Assembly: GCA_026419775.2 (NCBI GenBank)
Contig: JAOPGA020001611.1
Span: 1 to 29,662 of the forward strand
Source: Acrasis kona
Lineage: Eukaryota; Heterolobosea; Eutetramitea; Acrasida; Acrasidae
Reading direction: 5' to 3'
DNA length: 29,662 nucleotides
In this document: piece by piece, positions 20,492-29,662 of the stretch
How positions within the stretch are numbered: the stretch's first letter is position 1
Layout of the letters: each line of letters opens with the position of its first letter
Notes under the pieces: model-generated
Databases searched by the model: none
The model's input: only the letters and a program-made list of their open reading frames with translations
What the model was told of the DNA's origin: nothing
Translations under genes and position numbers: made by a program

Positions 20492-21313
20492 TCACTCATC
20501 ATCGGCTTCTTCGTCTTCTCCATCGTCGCCACTCAAATCATCTTCTTCTTCCTCCTCAACGTCTTCTTCATAAGAATCATCCTCTTCAATTTCAAAGTCA
20601 TAGTCACCATTGTCGATGGGTGTGGAAGGAACTTCAATTTTTTTTGGTTTAGGCATTTCAAAATCAGAAGGAAGTGCGGCGTTGGCTTTTTCAATTAATT
20701 TCTTAACACGGACTTTGAAGGCTTCTCTCTTGTCTCTGTACTCAACACCAGCATCTACGTTTGCAGGAGAGAAAATGTTTGGATCACTTAAAAGTGATAT
20801 AATACTTAAAAGGATCGTTTCTGGTGTTTGTGTTGGGTTCCATCTCTCTTCTGGGCGCTCACCGCTCATCTCATCTTCACCAGGAGCGTGTAAAATACTA
20901 ATACAAACTTTACCGTTTGACTCTACATTGGGATGCCAGAACCCTGATGTAAAAGTGAGGGTTGGTGGTTCAAAAGGGTAAGACTAACATAAGTACATCT
21001 TGCTTAATGTGAATGCTATCGCTTACCTCTGGAAAGACCATTTCTGCCTGTACGTAAAGAGAGAATGTAAAACAAAAAGTTAATTAGTTTAGTTAAGAAA
21101 AATATACCCTAGATCGTGTAAGAATAAATGATCGCGTTGTTTTTAGACATACTGGAAGATACCGCCTTGATATGGAGTGTCAGGTGGACCTTGAATGTAA
21201 CATCTCCACTTGTATATGTCTGAATCATCGCATAATTCTACCTTAAACCCTTCGACGGGTTCCTTAAGCATAGTTTTTAGTTGGTTCTGAAGGAGCTTTT
21301 GTGATGCCTGCAT
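20492..21313 (-). CDS. CDC34: CDC34/UBE2R-type ubiquitin-conjugating enzyme E2
   Basis: Exons are 21153-21313, a single base at 21108, 21027-21047 (21 nt) and 20492-20983, giving 224 residues. The UBC fold is clear: GPPDTPYQGGIFQAEMVFPE, YPFEPP, HPN at 78-80, catalytic Cys88 (GKVCISILH), then the acidic insertion ILHAPGEDEMSGERPEERW typical of CDC34/UBE2R/UBE2G. NVDAGVEYR follows, and the C-terminal tail is very acidic, as CDC34 uses to bind cullin-RING ligases. It should build Lys48 ubiquitin chains with SCF. The ATG at 21313 has A at -3. An alternative 5' exon (21356-21412) spliced into 21307 would add 19 residues in frame, but its ATG context is poor. Confidence 0.92.
21108..21108 (-). other. 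Putative single-nucleotide exon (G) of the E2 gene
   Basis: The 105 bases between TTC-CA (ending at 21153) and GCA-GAA-ATG (starting at 21047) cannot be removed as one GT-AG intron while keeping the conserved GGIFQAEMVFPE sequence. They split into a GTATGT...CTAG intron (21109-21152, 44 nt), one base G, and a GTATAT...ACAG intron (21048-21107, 60 nt). Joining CA+G+GCA restores the codon CAG exactly. Both donors match the best donors elsewhere in this window. Confidence 0.6.
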
Positions 21314-21722
21314 GTTTTGGAATGAAAAAAAATATTTGATGAGTCAACCACGTACTTGTAATTGATGTGTCTTTCGAAATGGAACGTCACAATCAGTGGT
21401 GGTTACAAACATGCACAACCGAATGGTCAGCGCATCATTCAATTCATGTCAAATGCTATTGTAACAGCGCATCAGCATTTTGATGATGGTTTTGACCATA
21501 AATTACTTCTCACCCAACCACTACACTAAAACCAATACCGAATCAAATGATCTGAAACGATAGATACGGATTAAATGATAAATAGGCCTTATACAGATAA
21601 ACCTACTACCATATCACCTAACCGGTATATAAATCATATGGCTTTTCTAAGTATAAAATGGCCATCAAAGAATAATTAATATCATCAAAACAACAACACA
21701 AACACAAACAAAAGAATTAATC
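21314..21722. promoter_or_regulatory. Divergent promoter region (E2 / repeat protein)
   Basis: About 400 bp separate the divergent E2 and repeat-protein genes. On the plus strand two TATA-like elements (TATATAAA near 21634 and TATAAAA near 21652) lie 70-90 bp before the ATG at 21723, and the leader after them is A-rich. The half nearest the E2 gene may include an extra 5' exon of that gene (see its entry). No other coding signal is seen. Confidence 0.45.
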
Positions 21723-23150
21723 ATGAGACTAGTAGTTATGTCATTTGCTTTATTCTATTCCTTGTTTGTGGTATGCGCCAAAGCACAAACAAGAATTATT
21801 GGAGCTGGTAATATTCTAGGTGGCAATGGTGGTAGTGTCATGGGTGGTAACGCAGGAAATTCTATTAACTCAGGAGTGGGAGGTCCCTCATACACCAACG
21901 ACGAAGGAATTCTGAGTAATGTTGGAGTATTAAACATTGGTGCCCTCAACGATTTAGTCGCTTTGAACAGCGCAAGAAAGCAGAGAATTATTGGATTAGG
22001 TAATGTTCTTGGAGGTAACGATGGTAGCATTATGGGTGGTAATGCTGGAAGCTCCGTGAATTCTGGTTCCTCTGGACCAACTTACGTGAACGATGAAGGT
22101 GTTCTAAGTAACGTTGGTGTGTTGAATGTTGCAGCTGCCAATGATTTGGCTTTGTTAAATAATGCAAGGAAACAAAGAATCATTGGATTAGGAAACATTC
22201 TTGGAGGTAACGGCGGTAGTATTATGGGAGGTAACGCAGGTAGCTCGATCAATTCTGGTTCCTCAGGGCCTACTTATATCAACGATGAAGGAGTGGCCAG
22301 CAACCTTAATGTCTTGAATGTTGGTGCTGCAAATGACGTTGATTTGTTAAACAGTGGAATCAAAAGAAACAATAGGTCTTTAAGACAAAGAATCATTGGA
22401 CTTGGCAACATTCTAGGAGGCAACGATGGTAGCGTTATGGGCGGAAATGCAGGAAACTCAGTAAATTCTGGAGTAGGTGGACCAACATACATCAATGACG
22501 AAGGAGTATTGAGCAATGTTGGTGTTTTAAATGTCGCAGCTGCCAATGATTTGGCTTTGTTAAATAATGCAAGGAAACAAAGAATCATTGGATTAGGAAA
22601 CATTCTTGGAGGTAACGACGGTAGTATTATGGGAGGTAACGCAGGTAGCTCAGTAAATTCTGGAGTAGGTGGACCAACTTACATCAATGATGAGGGAATT
22701 TTGAGCAACGCCAATGTGTTGAATATTGCTGCCGCCAATGATCTAGCCCTACTAAACAGTGCAAAGAAGCGCATTCTAGGTGTAGGTAACATTCTCGGAG
22801 GTAATGGAGGAAGCGTTATGGGAGGAAACGCAGGAAGCTCCATCAACTCTGGAGTAGGAGGACCAACCTACGTAAACGATGAAGGAATCTTGAGCAATGT
22901 TGGTGTGTTGAATGTTGGAGCATTGAACGACTTGGCTGCATTGAACAGTGCAAAAAAAAGAATCATTGGATTAGGTAACATTCTAGGAGGCAACGATGGT
23001 AGCGTTATGGGTGGAAATGCAGGAAACTCAGTAAATTCTGGAGTAGGTGGACCAACATACATCAATGACGAGGGAGTATTGAGTAATGTTGGTGTCTTGA
23101 ACATTGCTGCACTAAATGACTTAGCTGCATTGAATAGTGGCAAAAAATAA
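21723..23150 (+). CDS. Secreted protein of seven tandem repeats separated by basic sites
   Basis: The product is 475 residues: a signal peptide (MRLVVMSFALFYSLFVVCAKA) and then only seven repeats of 64, 64, 71, 64, 63, 63 and 63 residues. Each repeat reads roughly R-I-I-G-x-G-N-I-L-G-G-N, GS-(V/I)-M-GGNAG, NSG-x-x-GP-(T/S)-Y, NDEG and NVGVLN, ending in a hydrophobic ND-LALLN stretch. Repeat boundaries carry basic residues: ARKQ|R, SLRQ|R, AKK|R. They look like furin/kexin-type sites, so the protein could be a precursor of ~60-residue secreted peptides. Alternatively the Gly/Asn-rich repeats may form a beta-structured extracellular coat. There are no cysteines. No family is recognised. A single exon, ending in AAAAAATAAAC. 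Confidence 0.85.
   Translation: MRLVVMSFALFYSLFVVCAKAQTRIIGAGNILGGNGGSVMGGNAGNSINSGVGGPSYTNDEGILSNVGVLNIGALNDLVALNSARKQRIIGLGNVLGGNDGSIMGGNAGSSVNSGSSGPTYVNDEGVLSNVGVLNVAAANDLALLNNARKQRIIGLGNILGGNGGSIMGGNAGSSINSGSSGPTYINDEGVASNLNVLNVGAANDVDLLNSGIKRNNRSLRQRIIGLGNILGGNDGSVMGGNAGNSVNSGVGGPTYINDEGVLSNVGVLNVAAANDLALLNNARKQRIIGLGNILGGNDGSIMGGNAGSSVNSGVGGPTYINDEGILSNANVLNIAAANDLALLNSAKKRILGVGNILGGNGGSVMGGNAGSSINSGVGGPTYVNDEGILSNVGVLNVGALNDLAALNSAKKRIIGLGNILGGNDGSVMGGNAGNSVNSGVGGPTYINDEGVLSNVGVLNIAALNDLAALNSGKK
21792..23147 (+). repeat. Seven-copy tandem repeat (~190 bp unit) inside the coding sequence
   Basis: Units start at about 21792, 21984, 22176, 22389, 22581, 22770 and 22959. Homogenisation is visible: 22131-22246 and 22536-22651 are identical over 116 bp except for one base, and the fourth and seventh units differ mostly at synonymous sites. 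This indicates recent unequal crossing-over or gene conversion with the reading frame kept. Confidence 0.9.
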
Positions 23151-23285
23151 ACATTTGGTTGAGGTAGTGAACGTGTTAATTAAACTTCTCATCAATCTAT
23201 TTGTATTTATTTTGCAAATTTTAACAGACTTCATGAACTCGTATAAAGACGAGGAAAATAGTGGTATTGCTATCGCTTCTGATCG

Positions 23286-26200
23286 CTATAAATGGCCAAT
23301 AACCACTAAATTGGTTTCAAATATACAAAATTTCTTTTTCCTGTAAGAGTTGTCCGACGTATCAGCAGCTTGAGAGGATTTATTGTTTCTCCTCAACTTT
23401 CTACTCATGAACGCCATCTCATTAAAGTCCCTTCCAGCTTGTTGAGGAGATTCTGGACTCAAAATACTAGATGGTGCCACAGTTGATCGATTATGCTGCA
23501 TTCCCTCTATAACATCTACAAATGATGTTAAAATACCTTCATTGTGTACTAGATTATTTTTAAACACCCCATGTAGTCTCTTGATTGTTTTTGCCTTCTC
23601 TTCTTTTTCAATATCTTGAGTGGAAGTTATTTTATTAGAGTTGGTAATGGCTATAACTTCCAATCTCTTTGTAAAGTTAGATTTTCTATCACCTATTAAT
23701 ACAGGTGAAGCTACATGATCTTTGTGGAAAGGTTCAACATGACCAAGTTCATATTTTTCAGCTTCATCATTATTGTTCTTATTGTCAATATTTATATTGA
23801 ATAACTCAAATTGGGGGTGATGAGGAATATATGGTAAGCTATTGTTTTCATTGTTTATAAATAAAGGCGTTTGAGGAGTAATGTTGCTAAACTCGGGTGC
23901 ATCATCATAACAATCTAGACTATTTGCATTATTGTCTTCTTTTATCCTTGCTCTTCTTCTTCTTATAAATATCACAGCAAGCACAATAGTTACAAATATA
24001 CAAAGAAGCACCAGCACAATTACTATAATGGATATATAGATCGCCATCATTATAGGTCGATTTACCAGTTGATTAGAAAATAAAGTAATGTTTAGTGTTT
24101 GAACAAATATAACTTTGGCACTGTATTCCAATATTGTAGACAAGTGTTGATACTGTAAAATTACTAATCGATTGCTTTACTATCCTTGACTCATCTCCAA
24201 CACTCTGAGACAGCCCTATCATGTATTTATTAACAAGAAACGAAATTGGAATGTTTCGAACAACGGTAGATGTTGTTTTACATATTGGTTGTAATGTCTT
24301 TAATCTCAATAAATCAACTTGAAATATTGCTGAATTATTTATATAAAAGTCAGAAGCTGTAATAATTTTTATAACCATTCTATAATCCTCTTTTAACTCA
24401 AAATAACAATTATTTTTAATGTTATTTAAAAATCCAGAAATATTGTAATTAATTGACATGTGCAGACCACTTGTTTTATTTTCTAGTGCACCATAAAAAT
24501 AACCACTTTTATTAGAAAACATCCACAACTCCATTATATTACTTTTAACAACATTATCAACAACCATAAAATCTACAAAGCTTTCTTGATATTGAATGTT
24601 GTATTCACTCTTTGTTAATAATGCTCTTCTTTGATTTGTTTGTGATGTAAAAGAAGATTTTAACACGACATAGTTATAACTAGGAATAATTGATATCTCA
24701 TCATTGCAAAAAGGAAGTTGATTTGAATTGCCTATTAATTCACTAACTATTTGAGATGATGTGACAAAGAGTTGAATATAATTGGGAATTAGATACATTA
24801 ACAATTTCGATTCATTACAAAATAAAAGTCCGTCATCATTAGATACAGTCAAGTCAACAAATTGTGAAAATGTATTATTCAGTAATGGTGCTACACAAAT
24901 GATTGATGATTCATTTATGTATATAGCACTAACTATTACATTAATCGCTGAATAGAATAAAGATTGACTAAATTTACATACTAGTGAAGACGTGTTTTGA
25001 AAGTTGCTTCCATAAACATATATATGGGTATTAAAGCCTCCTTGTATGGGATATATATCATATATTGTAATATGGGGCATTTGAGTTAGTGTAACCGTAG
25101 GTGACAATGAGGCTGTAAGAGTGGTAGTTGATGTAGCTGTATGTGTTGAAGTGGGAGTTAAAGTTACTGATGCAGTGGAGGTTGATAGTAGTAAAGTAGG
25201 TGTGGGTGTTGGAGTCAGTAATGGTGTGGATGTAGGTGATGAACTTGATATTATAGGGGTGGGAGTGGGCACAGTAGTAGTGGTAGACATATAGGTGGAA
25301 GTGGTTGTTGGTGCTGAGGTGGGTGTAGGTATTGGTGTCAGTGTAGTAGCAACTGTAGGAGTAGACGTGATCGTTAGAGTATATGTTGGTGTTTGAGTTA
25401 GTGCTGAAAGAGTGGGAGTAGCAGTCGGCGTGAGCGTTTGTGGAACAGTAATCGTTGTGGTCGTTGAAGCAGTGGGTGTAGGAGTTAGTATCGGAGTATG
25501 TATCGGTGTGGGAATAGGTGTTGAGGTAGCCGTGGGAGTTAATGTAGCTGTTGGTGTGGGAGTTGGAGCAGGAGTTGGAGTAGATATCGGAGTGGGTGTT
25601 TGTGTTGGAGAGGCCGTAGGACTTGAAGTAGAGATCAAAATGAGTGTTGGCGTAGTAGTTAGAGTAGCTGTTAAAGAGGGAATAGAAGTTGGTGTGGGAT
25701 TGAGTGTATGTATTAGTGTTGGTGAAGGAGTAGGTGTATATGATGGCGTTGGTGTTTGGGTAGGTGTAGGTGTGGGAGTATTTGTTTGTGTATCTGCTAA
25801 TGTTGACGTGAGAAATAATGTTGCAGTCGGTGTTGAAGTAAGTACCAATGTAGGAGTTATAGTGAGTGATATTGTAGACGTAAAAATGAGTGTTGGCGTA
25901 GGTGATAGAGTAGGTGTTGATGTCTGAGTAGGTGTGAATGCCAATGTAGGAGAAGGTGTTTGTGTGATAATTTGAGTTGATGTGATGGTGGGTACTTCCG
26001 TATGCGTCGGAGTTGATGTAGGTATTGGCGTTATTGTTTGTGTTGGTGTAGGTGATTGAGTGATAGAATAAGGCATTGTGCTGGACGTTGGTGTCAATGT
26101 AGGCACTGTTGTGGGGGTAGGTGTATCTATCTGTGAAGGAGTGGGGGTTGGAGTAGGTGTATCTGTAGGTGTTGGAGTGGGAGTAGGTGTATCTCTAAGT

Positions 26201-28260
26201 GTAGGTGTGGGAGTAGGTGTATCTGTAACAATAGATGTGGTTGTGGAGTAAATTGTATCAGTAGGTGTTGGAGTAGGCGAAGGAGTTGGTGTTGGAGAAG
26301 GGGTAGGTGTTAGAGTGGGTGTAGACGTTGGGGTGAGCGTTGGTGTAGGTGTATCAGTGATTGTCGGAGTAGGAGTGGGAGTAGGTGTAGGAGTGGGTGT
26401 AATAGTGGGTGTAAGAGTTATACTAGGCGTTGGCGTTGGATTAGGTGTTGGCGTACGTGTCGGTGTTTCTGTGGGTGTCGGTGTATCAGTAGGTGTCGGA
26501 GTGAGAGTAGGTGTAGGTGTTGGAGAAGGGGTAGGTGTTAGAGTGGGTGTAGACGTTGGGGTGAGCGTTGGTGTAGGTGTATCAGTGAGTGTCGGAGTAG
26601 GAGTGGGAGTAGGTGTATCAGTAGGTGTTGGGGTGGGAGTAGGTGTAGGGGTCGGTGTTTCTGTGAGTGTTGGTGTACTAAACACAGTTGAAGTAGACAC
26701 ATTACATTGAACACCAATTGTATTCAAATTACACATACACACATCAGGACTGATACATGATCCATTTCCACTGCACACCATACTATCATTTCTATCAACA
26801 CCAAAACAACTCCACGAATCACAAGTATTGCCATAATACCCATGATAACAAGTACAATTATCAAATGATCCACAAGTACCATTACCAGAGCACACAGCCG
26901 TTGAATTATATAAAACGTGATTACAATGGTAAACTTCACAACTATTGCCTTCATAGCCAACGTGACATGAACATTTATTAGGTGAATCACAAGAGCCGTG
27001 ACCACTACAAACATTATCAAGGTCGTAATTTACAACACCACTACAATTATAATAACTACAATCGGGTCCAAAATAGAGGCTATTAGTGCAGTTACACATG
27101 TTATATTCGATGCAGGTGCCATTTTTATAATTACAAACACTATCGTCAAGAGAAGAAATATTATTACAAGTGTAGGTTGAGCAGTTGGAAAGACCATAAC
27201 CAGTCATACACTGACATGTTTGGTTTCCCACACAATACCCGTTCCACATACAATTATTTATTGTAGAACAATCAAAATCTGTTCTTATGTACATATTTAC
27301 CTGCATGCAGGCAGTCGCGATAAAACCGACCCCATACTCTCCTCTATTACCACTAAATGTAGGAAAATTATTAATTGTAGATTTTCCATATCCACCTATA
27401 CCGATGAATGAATCGGGCGTATTGCAGTCATTTTCATTATTTCCCATGAATCCCATTCGAAATCGGTTGCGTATGTAAAGGTCGGATGTGTTTTGATTTA
27501 CTCCCTCTCTGTTGCAATATGATTGCAAAACACCTCCCCCACCCACCCTACTTTGTGAGATGTTTCATAAAAAATGCATCACTCACCATTTTATCCAATT
27601 ACTCCTTCCTTGTGGATACCACGGCATAAAATTCAGCCTTTGGTTAAATAATCCACTTACGGTCATTGGTTGATAAACCGCCGTGTTTAGATTCAATGAT
27701 ATGTTTGTTGAATTCTTTTACAATATTATTATAATGTCAAAGATTATGTTTTACCATGAATAATGGTGTTAAAACGCGACCAGTCAAATACATTAACGTA
27801 TAAGGTACATCATTGAAAGCTGAGAATTTAGAATTACCCTGATCTAGATTTGTTAGGGTTTTCACTTCGCGAAGACGTACCTAAATCTTTGGTTGTCGTG
27901 TTAAAAGAGGATCCCGAGTCTGTCCAATGTATAGAAGTGTAATTAAATGTGCTGCTGGTTCCGTCTATTTTCATGACTAATGTATATCCTTTGTTCTGCA
28001 TATCGCAATGTGTTTGGTAAGGTGTTGATTCATAAGTTACGGACGACAACCAATACCACCCGTCAGGCGGTGTTAGTTGATAATAACCTTTCCAAAACTG
28101 GTATATATCTCTGCAGCTGCGACCAGGTTTATCATACGCTTTATATTGTCAGAAATGAACCGATGTAATACTTACACGAGCCATCCTGATACATCATCAT
28201 TTTTGATAATGCTAGGGGTATGAGCGCTACAAGCATAAGCTTGAGTGCCGGTATTACCAT
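23286..28260 (-). CDS. Mosaic surface receptor: fibrinogen-like head, EGF modules, Thr/Pro stalk, TIG, one TM helix
   Basis: Proposed exons: 28176-28260, 27881-28138, 27755-27843, 27587-27714, 24181-27547, 23286-24152; 1597 residues. The first four introns are 37-40 nt; the last is uncertain (28 nt at 24153-24180, or another GT-AG pair within ~24090-24210). Order: a signal peptide ([19 protein letters not shown]), a fibrinogen-like domain (~29-265: [17 protein letters not shown], then [12 protein letters not shown] and [10 protein letters not shown]), five Cys-rich EGF/tenascin-type modules ([19 protein letters not shown]), a ~540-residue Thr/Pro stalk, an IPT/TIG-like domain (IYPIQGG, YVYGSNF), a helix ([16 protein letters not shown]) with RRRR stop-transfer, and a ~220-residue cytoplasmic tail. 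It is probably an adhesion or phagocytosis receptor. Confidence 0.82.
25090..26700 (-). repeat. Low-complexity Thr/Pro-encoding minisatellite
   Basis: The plus strand is almost wholly G/T/A (variants of GGTGTAGGAGTG) and the minus strand encodes TPTPTPTP with hydrophobic and Ser substitutions. Longer higher-order copies are visible: blocks around 26284-26360 and 26520-26600 share nearly the same sequence. It forms the extended, probably heavily O-glycosylated stalk of the surface protein. Long open frames on the plus strand here are antisense shadows. Confidence 0.92.
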
Positions 28261-28394
28261 ATGGTTTTTCCAAATTTGTTTTACAGTTATTTTGCTTACA
28301 ATATACCTATTTCATATTAAAAAGGACGAAATACAAAACCAACAGAAACAAACATCTTTGATAACTCCTGTTTATTAATTAACGCTTTGATAGC

Positions 28395-28712
28395 TTACAA
28401 ATATTCTCCCCACATGACTATAATCACAGCACCTACAACGACGCCGGCTGTCAGCACTATTTGGGTTATCACGAACCAAGCTATGAACCAACCCAATGGT
28501 ATCGATGTAGTAAAGCATATCGAAAAAAGTCCAAGGCACACCCAACTTTCTCTATGACTCATGCGAATTGCATTACCTCCTTCCAAATCTTCATACGCCT
28601 TGGTTTGTCTTTTCCATAGTTTGTATATAAAGTAAATTGTGTGTAATACTATCAGTACCGACCATATACTTTCGTAAGCAAGCAAATATCCTAGTGTTGA
28701 TGTATCTGACAT
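28395..28712 (-). CDS. Small multi-pass membrane protein, unrecognised
   Basis: The product is 105 residues from the ATG at 28712, which has an A-rich leader (AAACA before ATG). Three hydrophobic segments are visible: ~13-31 (IWSVLIVLHTIYFIYKLW), ~57-75 and ~78-100 (WFVITQIVLTAGVVVGAVII). A polar loop rich in charged residues sits between the first two. The C-terminus is short (WGEYL). AATAAA follows the stop on this strand. No family is recognised, and nothing indicates transport or catalysis. Confidence 0.65.
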   Translation of the reverse strand: MSDTSTLGYLLAYESIWSVLIVLHTIYFIYKLWKRQTKAYEDLEGGNAIRMSHRESWVCLGLFSICFTTSIPLGWFIAWFVITQIVLTAGVVVGAVIIVMWGEYL

Positions 28713-28915
28713 TGTTTTCTTTGTGTTTAATTTTTCTGTGACAGATATTTCACAGCATTACAAATATACCGAAGTTGATTTGATTGGAAATGATTATATA
28801 TATCTACATAAAGATGTGCATGTCATGCTTGTTGACATTTCAACTCCTCGATCTCCAGGAAATCCGACTTCTCCGGGTTTCACTTTTTTATTTACAAAAT
28901 TTACAAAAACTCTCT

Positions 28916-29662
28916 TCACGCACTTGCTCTTGGATCAGCATTATGGTATCTTTTAGTTTTCCTGTATATACTTTTAGTTTTGGGTTCCAAAATGTACAGA
29001 AAATTAATGAGGAGCTTCATCTTCAACACGCAAAAAGGAATGAATGGAAGTAATATTCTCGTAAGAAGTACAAACATCTCAGAGACAAAGTAGTCAAAAA
29101 AATCCATCTCGTAGCCATATTCTTTCCTGAGGCAATCTGGTATCAAAGATTTGTTTAGAGGACGAAGTATGTGACTGCCGAGTTTAAACAAAAATGTTCC
29201 GTTTGTAGGATACATGGTTTCTCTTACAAGCGTCTCGGACTCTTCTACTTTCTTAAAAGATGAAAATAAGGAATACATTTCGGTCCACAATTCTTGGTAT
29301 GTGGCTGGGTAGTCATCATTCGTTCCTATGTATTGCACACCAACCTTACAAAGTCTTTCATAAAATTTCTGAAGAGTCTCGGAAGTGGGAGGATATACAA
29401 ACCTGTTGTTTTTCGGTATCACCCCATATATAACAGTTTTCCACACAAATGTTACCCCACACTTATTAAATCCAAATTCTTTTTCATCGATTAATGTTGG
29501 TGTAAATCTTTTATGAATGTTGTGATAGAACTGTATGGCCTGTCTAACTTTATCAGCCTCTTTTGCTGCTTTGGAGCTATGTTCGGTTTGTTTCTCTTGT
29601 GGTACATCCACCTCTGCTGCAGAGATTCCCTTTATGAACTCGATGGTCCTGATGAACCTTGA
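28916..29662 (-). CDS. DUF2236 / mpaB-like oxygenase domain protein (5' part off the window)
   Basis: The frame is open from the right edge to the stop at 28916-28918 (248 residues visible, no stop codon upstream, so the start lies outside). It is mostly helical, with QAIQFYHNIHKRFTPTL, then TFVWKTVIYGVI, and a dialog of conserved-looking W/Y/P residues (DDYPATYQELWTEMY). That order resembles the DUF2236 family (ER-bound oxygenase mpaB and latex-clearing-protein relatives). A hydrophobic stretch near the end (FVLLTRILLPFIPFCVLKM) could anchor it to a membrane. Assignment is from pattern only and moderately uncertain; substrate unknown. Confidence 0.62.
   Translation of the reverse strand, partial: SRFIRTIEFIKGISAAEVDVPQEKQTEHSSKAAKEADKVRQAIQFYHNIHKRFTPTLIDEKEFGFNKCGVTFVWKTVIYGVIPKNNRFVYPPTSETLQKFYERLCKVGVQYIGTNDDYPATYQELWTEMYSLFSSFKKVEESETLVRETMYPTNGTFLFKLGSHILRPLNKSLIPDCLRKEYGYEMDFFDYFVSEMFVLLTRILLPFIPFCVLKMKLLINFLYILEPKTKSIYRKTKRYHNADPRASA

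Noticed and set aside
21048-21149. Single GT-AG intron using a GTCTAA donor in the E2 gene, adding a Tyr codon
   Set aside because: It inserts a residue into the invariant E2 beta-strand GGxFxAE and needs a poor donor; the two-intron model with one-base exon keeps the family sequence. It remains the main competitor.
21792-23147. Tandem array considered as a CRISPR-like or satellite repeat
   Set aside because: The units are translated in one continuous frame behind a signal peptide and have no variable spacers; it is a coding repeat.
25412-26710. Long Gly/Val-rich plus-strand ORFs (GVGVGVGV) resembling structural proteins
   Set aside because: They are the exact antisense of the Thr/Pro stalk repeat; the minus frame is flanked by EGF and TIG domains and is the real one.

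Overview
This window is nuclear DNA from a unicellular eukaryote (a protist). It uses the standard genetic code. It carries a U2 snRNA gene, a Pol III tRNA gene and many very short GT-AG spliceosomal introns (mostly 36-60 nt, often with TACTAAC-like branch sites). Its protein repertoire includes SCAPER, CDC34-type E2, a TALE homeodomain, a kinase-AAA fusion, and an EGF protein with a Thr/Pro stalk and TIG domain. Gene order is compact, with gaps often under 150 bp and convergent stops only 6 bp apart. The style suggests an AT-rich free-living amoeba or amoeboflagellate (heterolobosean- or amoebozoan-like), but this is inference and no species is identified.

Left part (1-8.7 kb). A minus-strand Ser/Thr kinase fused to an AAA-type ATPase runs off the left edge. 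A gene-poor stretch follows with degenerate ORFs, a U2 snRNA (minus strand) and a tRNA-Ala(TGC) that appears interrupted by a 15-nt intron in its D loop. Next come a small Cys-containing secreted or membrane peptide, a six-helix membrane protein and a TALE homeodomain protein (all minus strand), an HD-domain phosphohydrolase (plus), and a charged coiled-coil protein that converges on it.

Centre (8.7-21.4 kb). On the plus strand lie a secreted family-43 glycoside hydrolase, a full-length ABCB (P-glycoprotein-like) transporter and a secreted, probably GPI-anchored protein. On the minus strand lie a sarcosine/N-methyl-amino-acid oxidase, an 11-exon SCAPER orthologue and a CDC34/UBE2R ubiquitin-conjugating enzyme. 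The E2 gene model requires a single-nucleotide exon.

Right part (21.4-29.7 kb). A secreted protein is built of seven tandem 63-71-residue repeats separated by basic sites, as in a propeptide polyprotein. It is followed by a six-exon minus-strand surface protein (fibrinogen-like head, EGF modules, Thr/Pro stalk of about 540 residues, TIG domain, one transmembrane helix, cytoplasmic tail), a small membrane protein, and a DUF2236/mpaB-like oxygenase truncated by the right edge.

The genes do not form one pathway; this is a typical dense protist locus. The most notable signals are at RNA-processing level: the D-loop tRNA intron and the 1-nt exon. The predicted multi-peptide precursor and the mosaic surface receptor come next. 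Exon boundaries were derived by hand from reading frame, family conservation and GT/AG signals; none has transcript support here.
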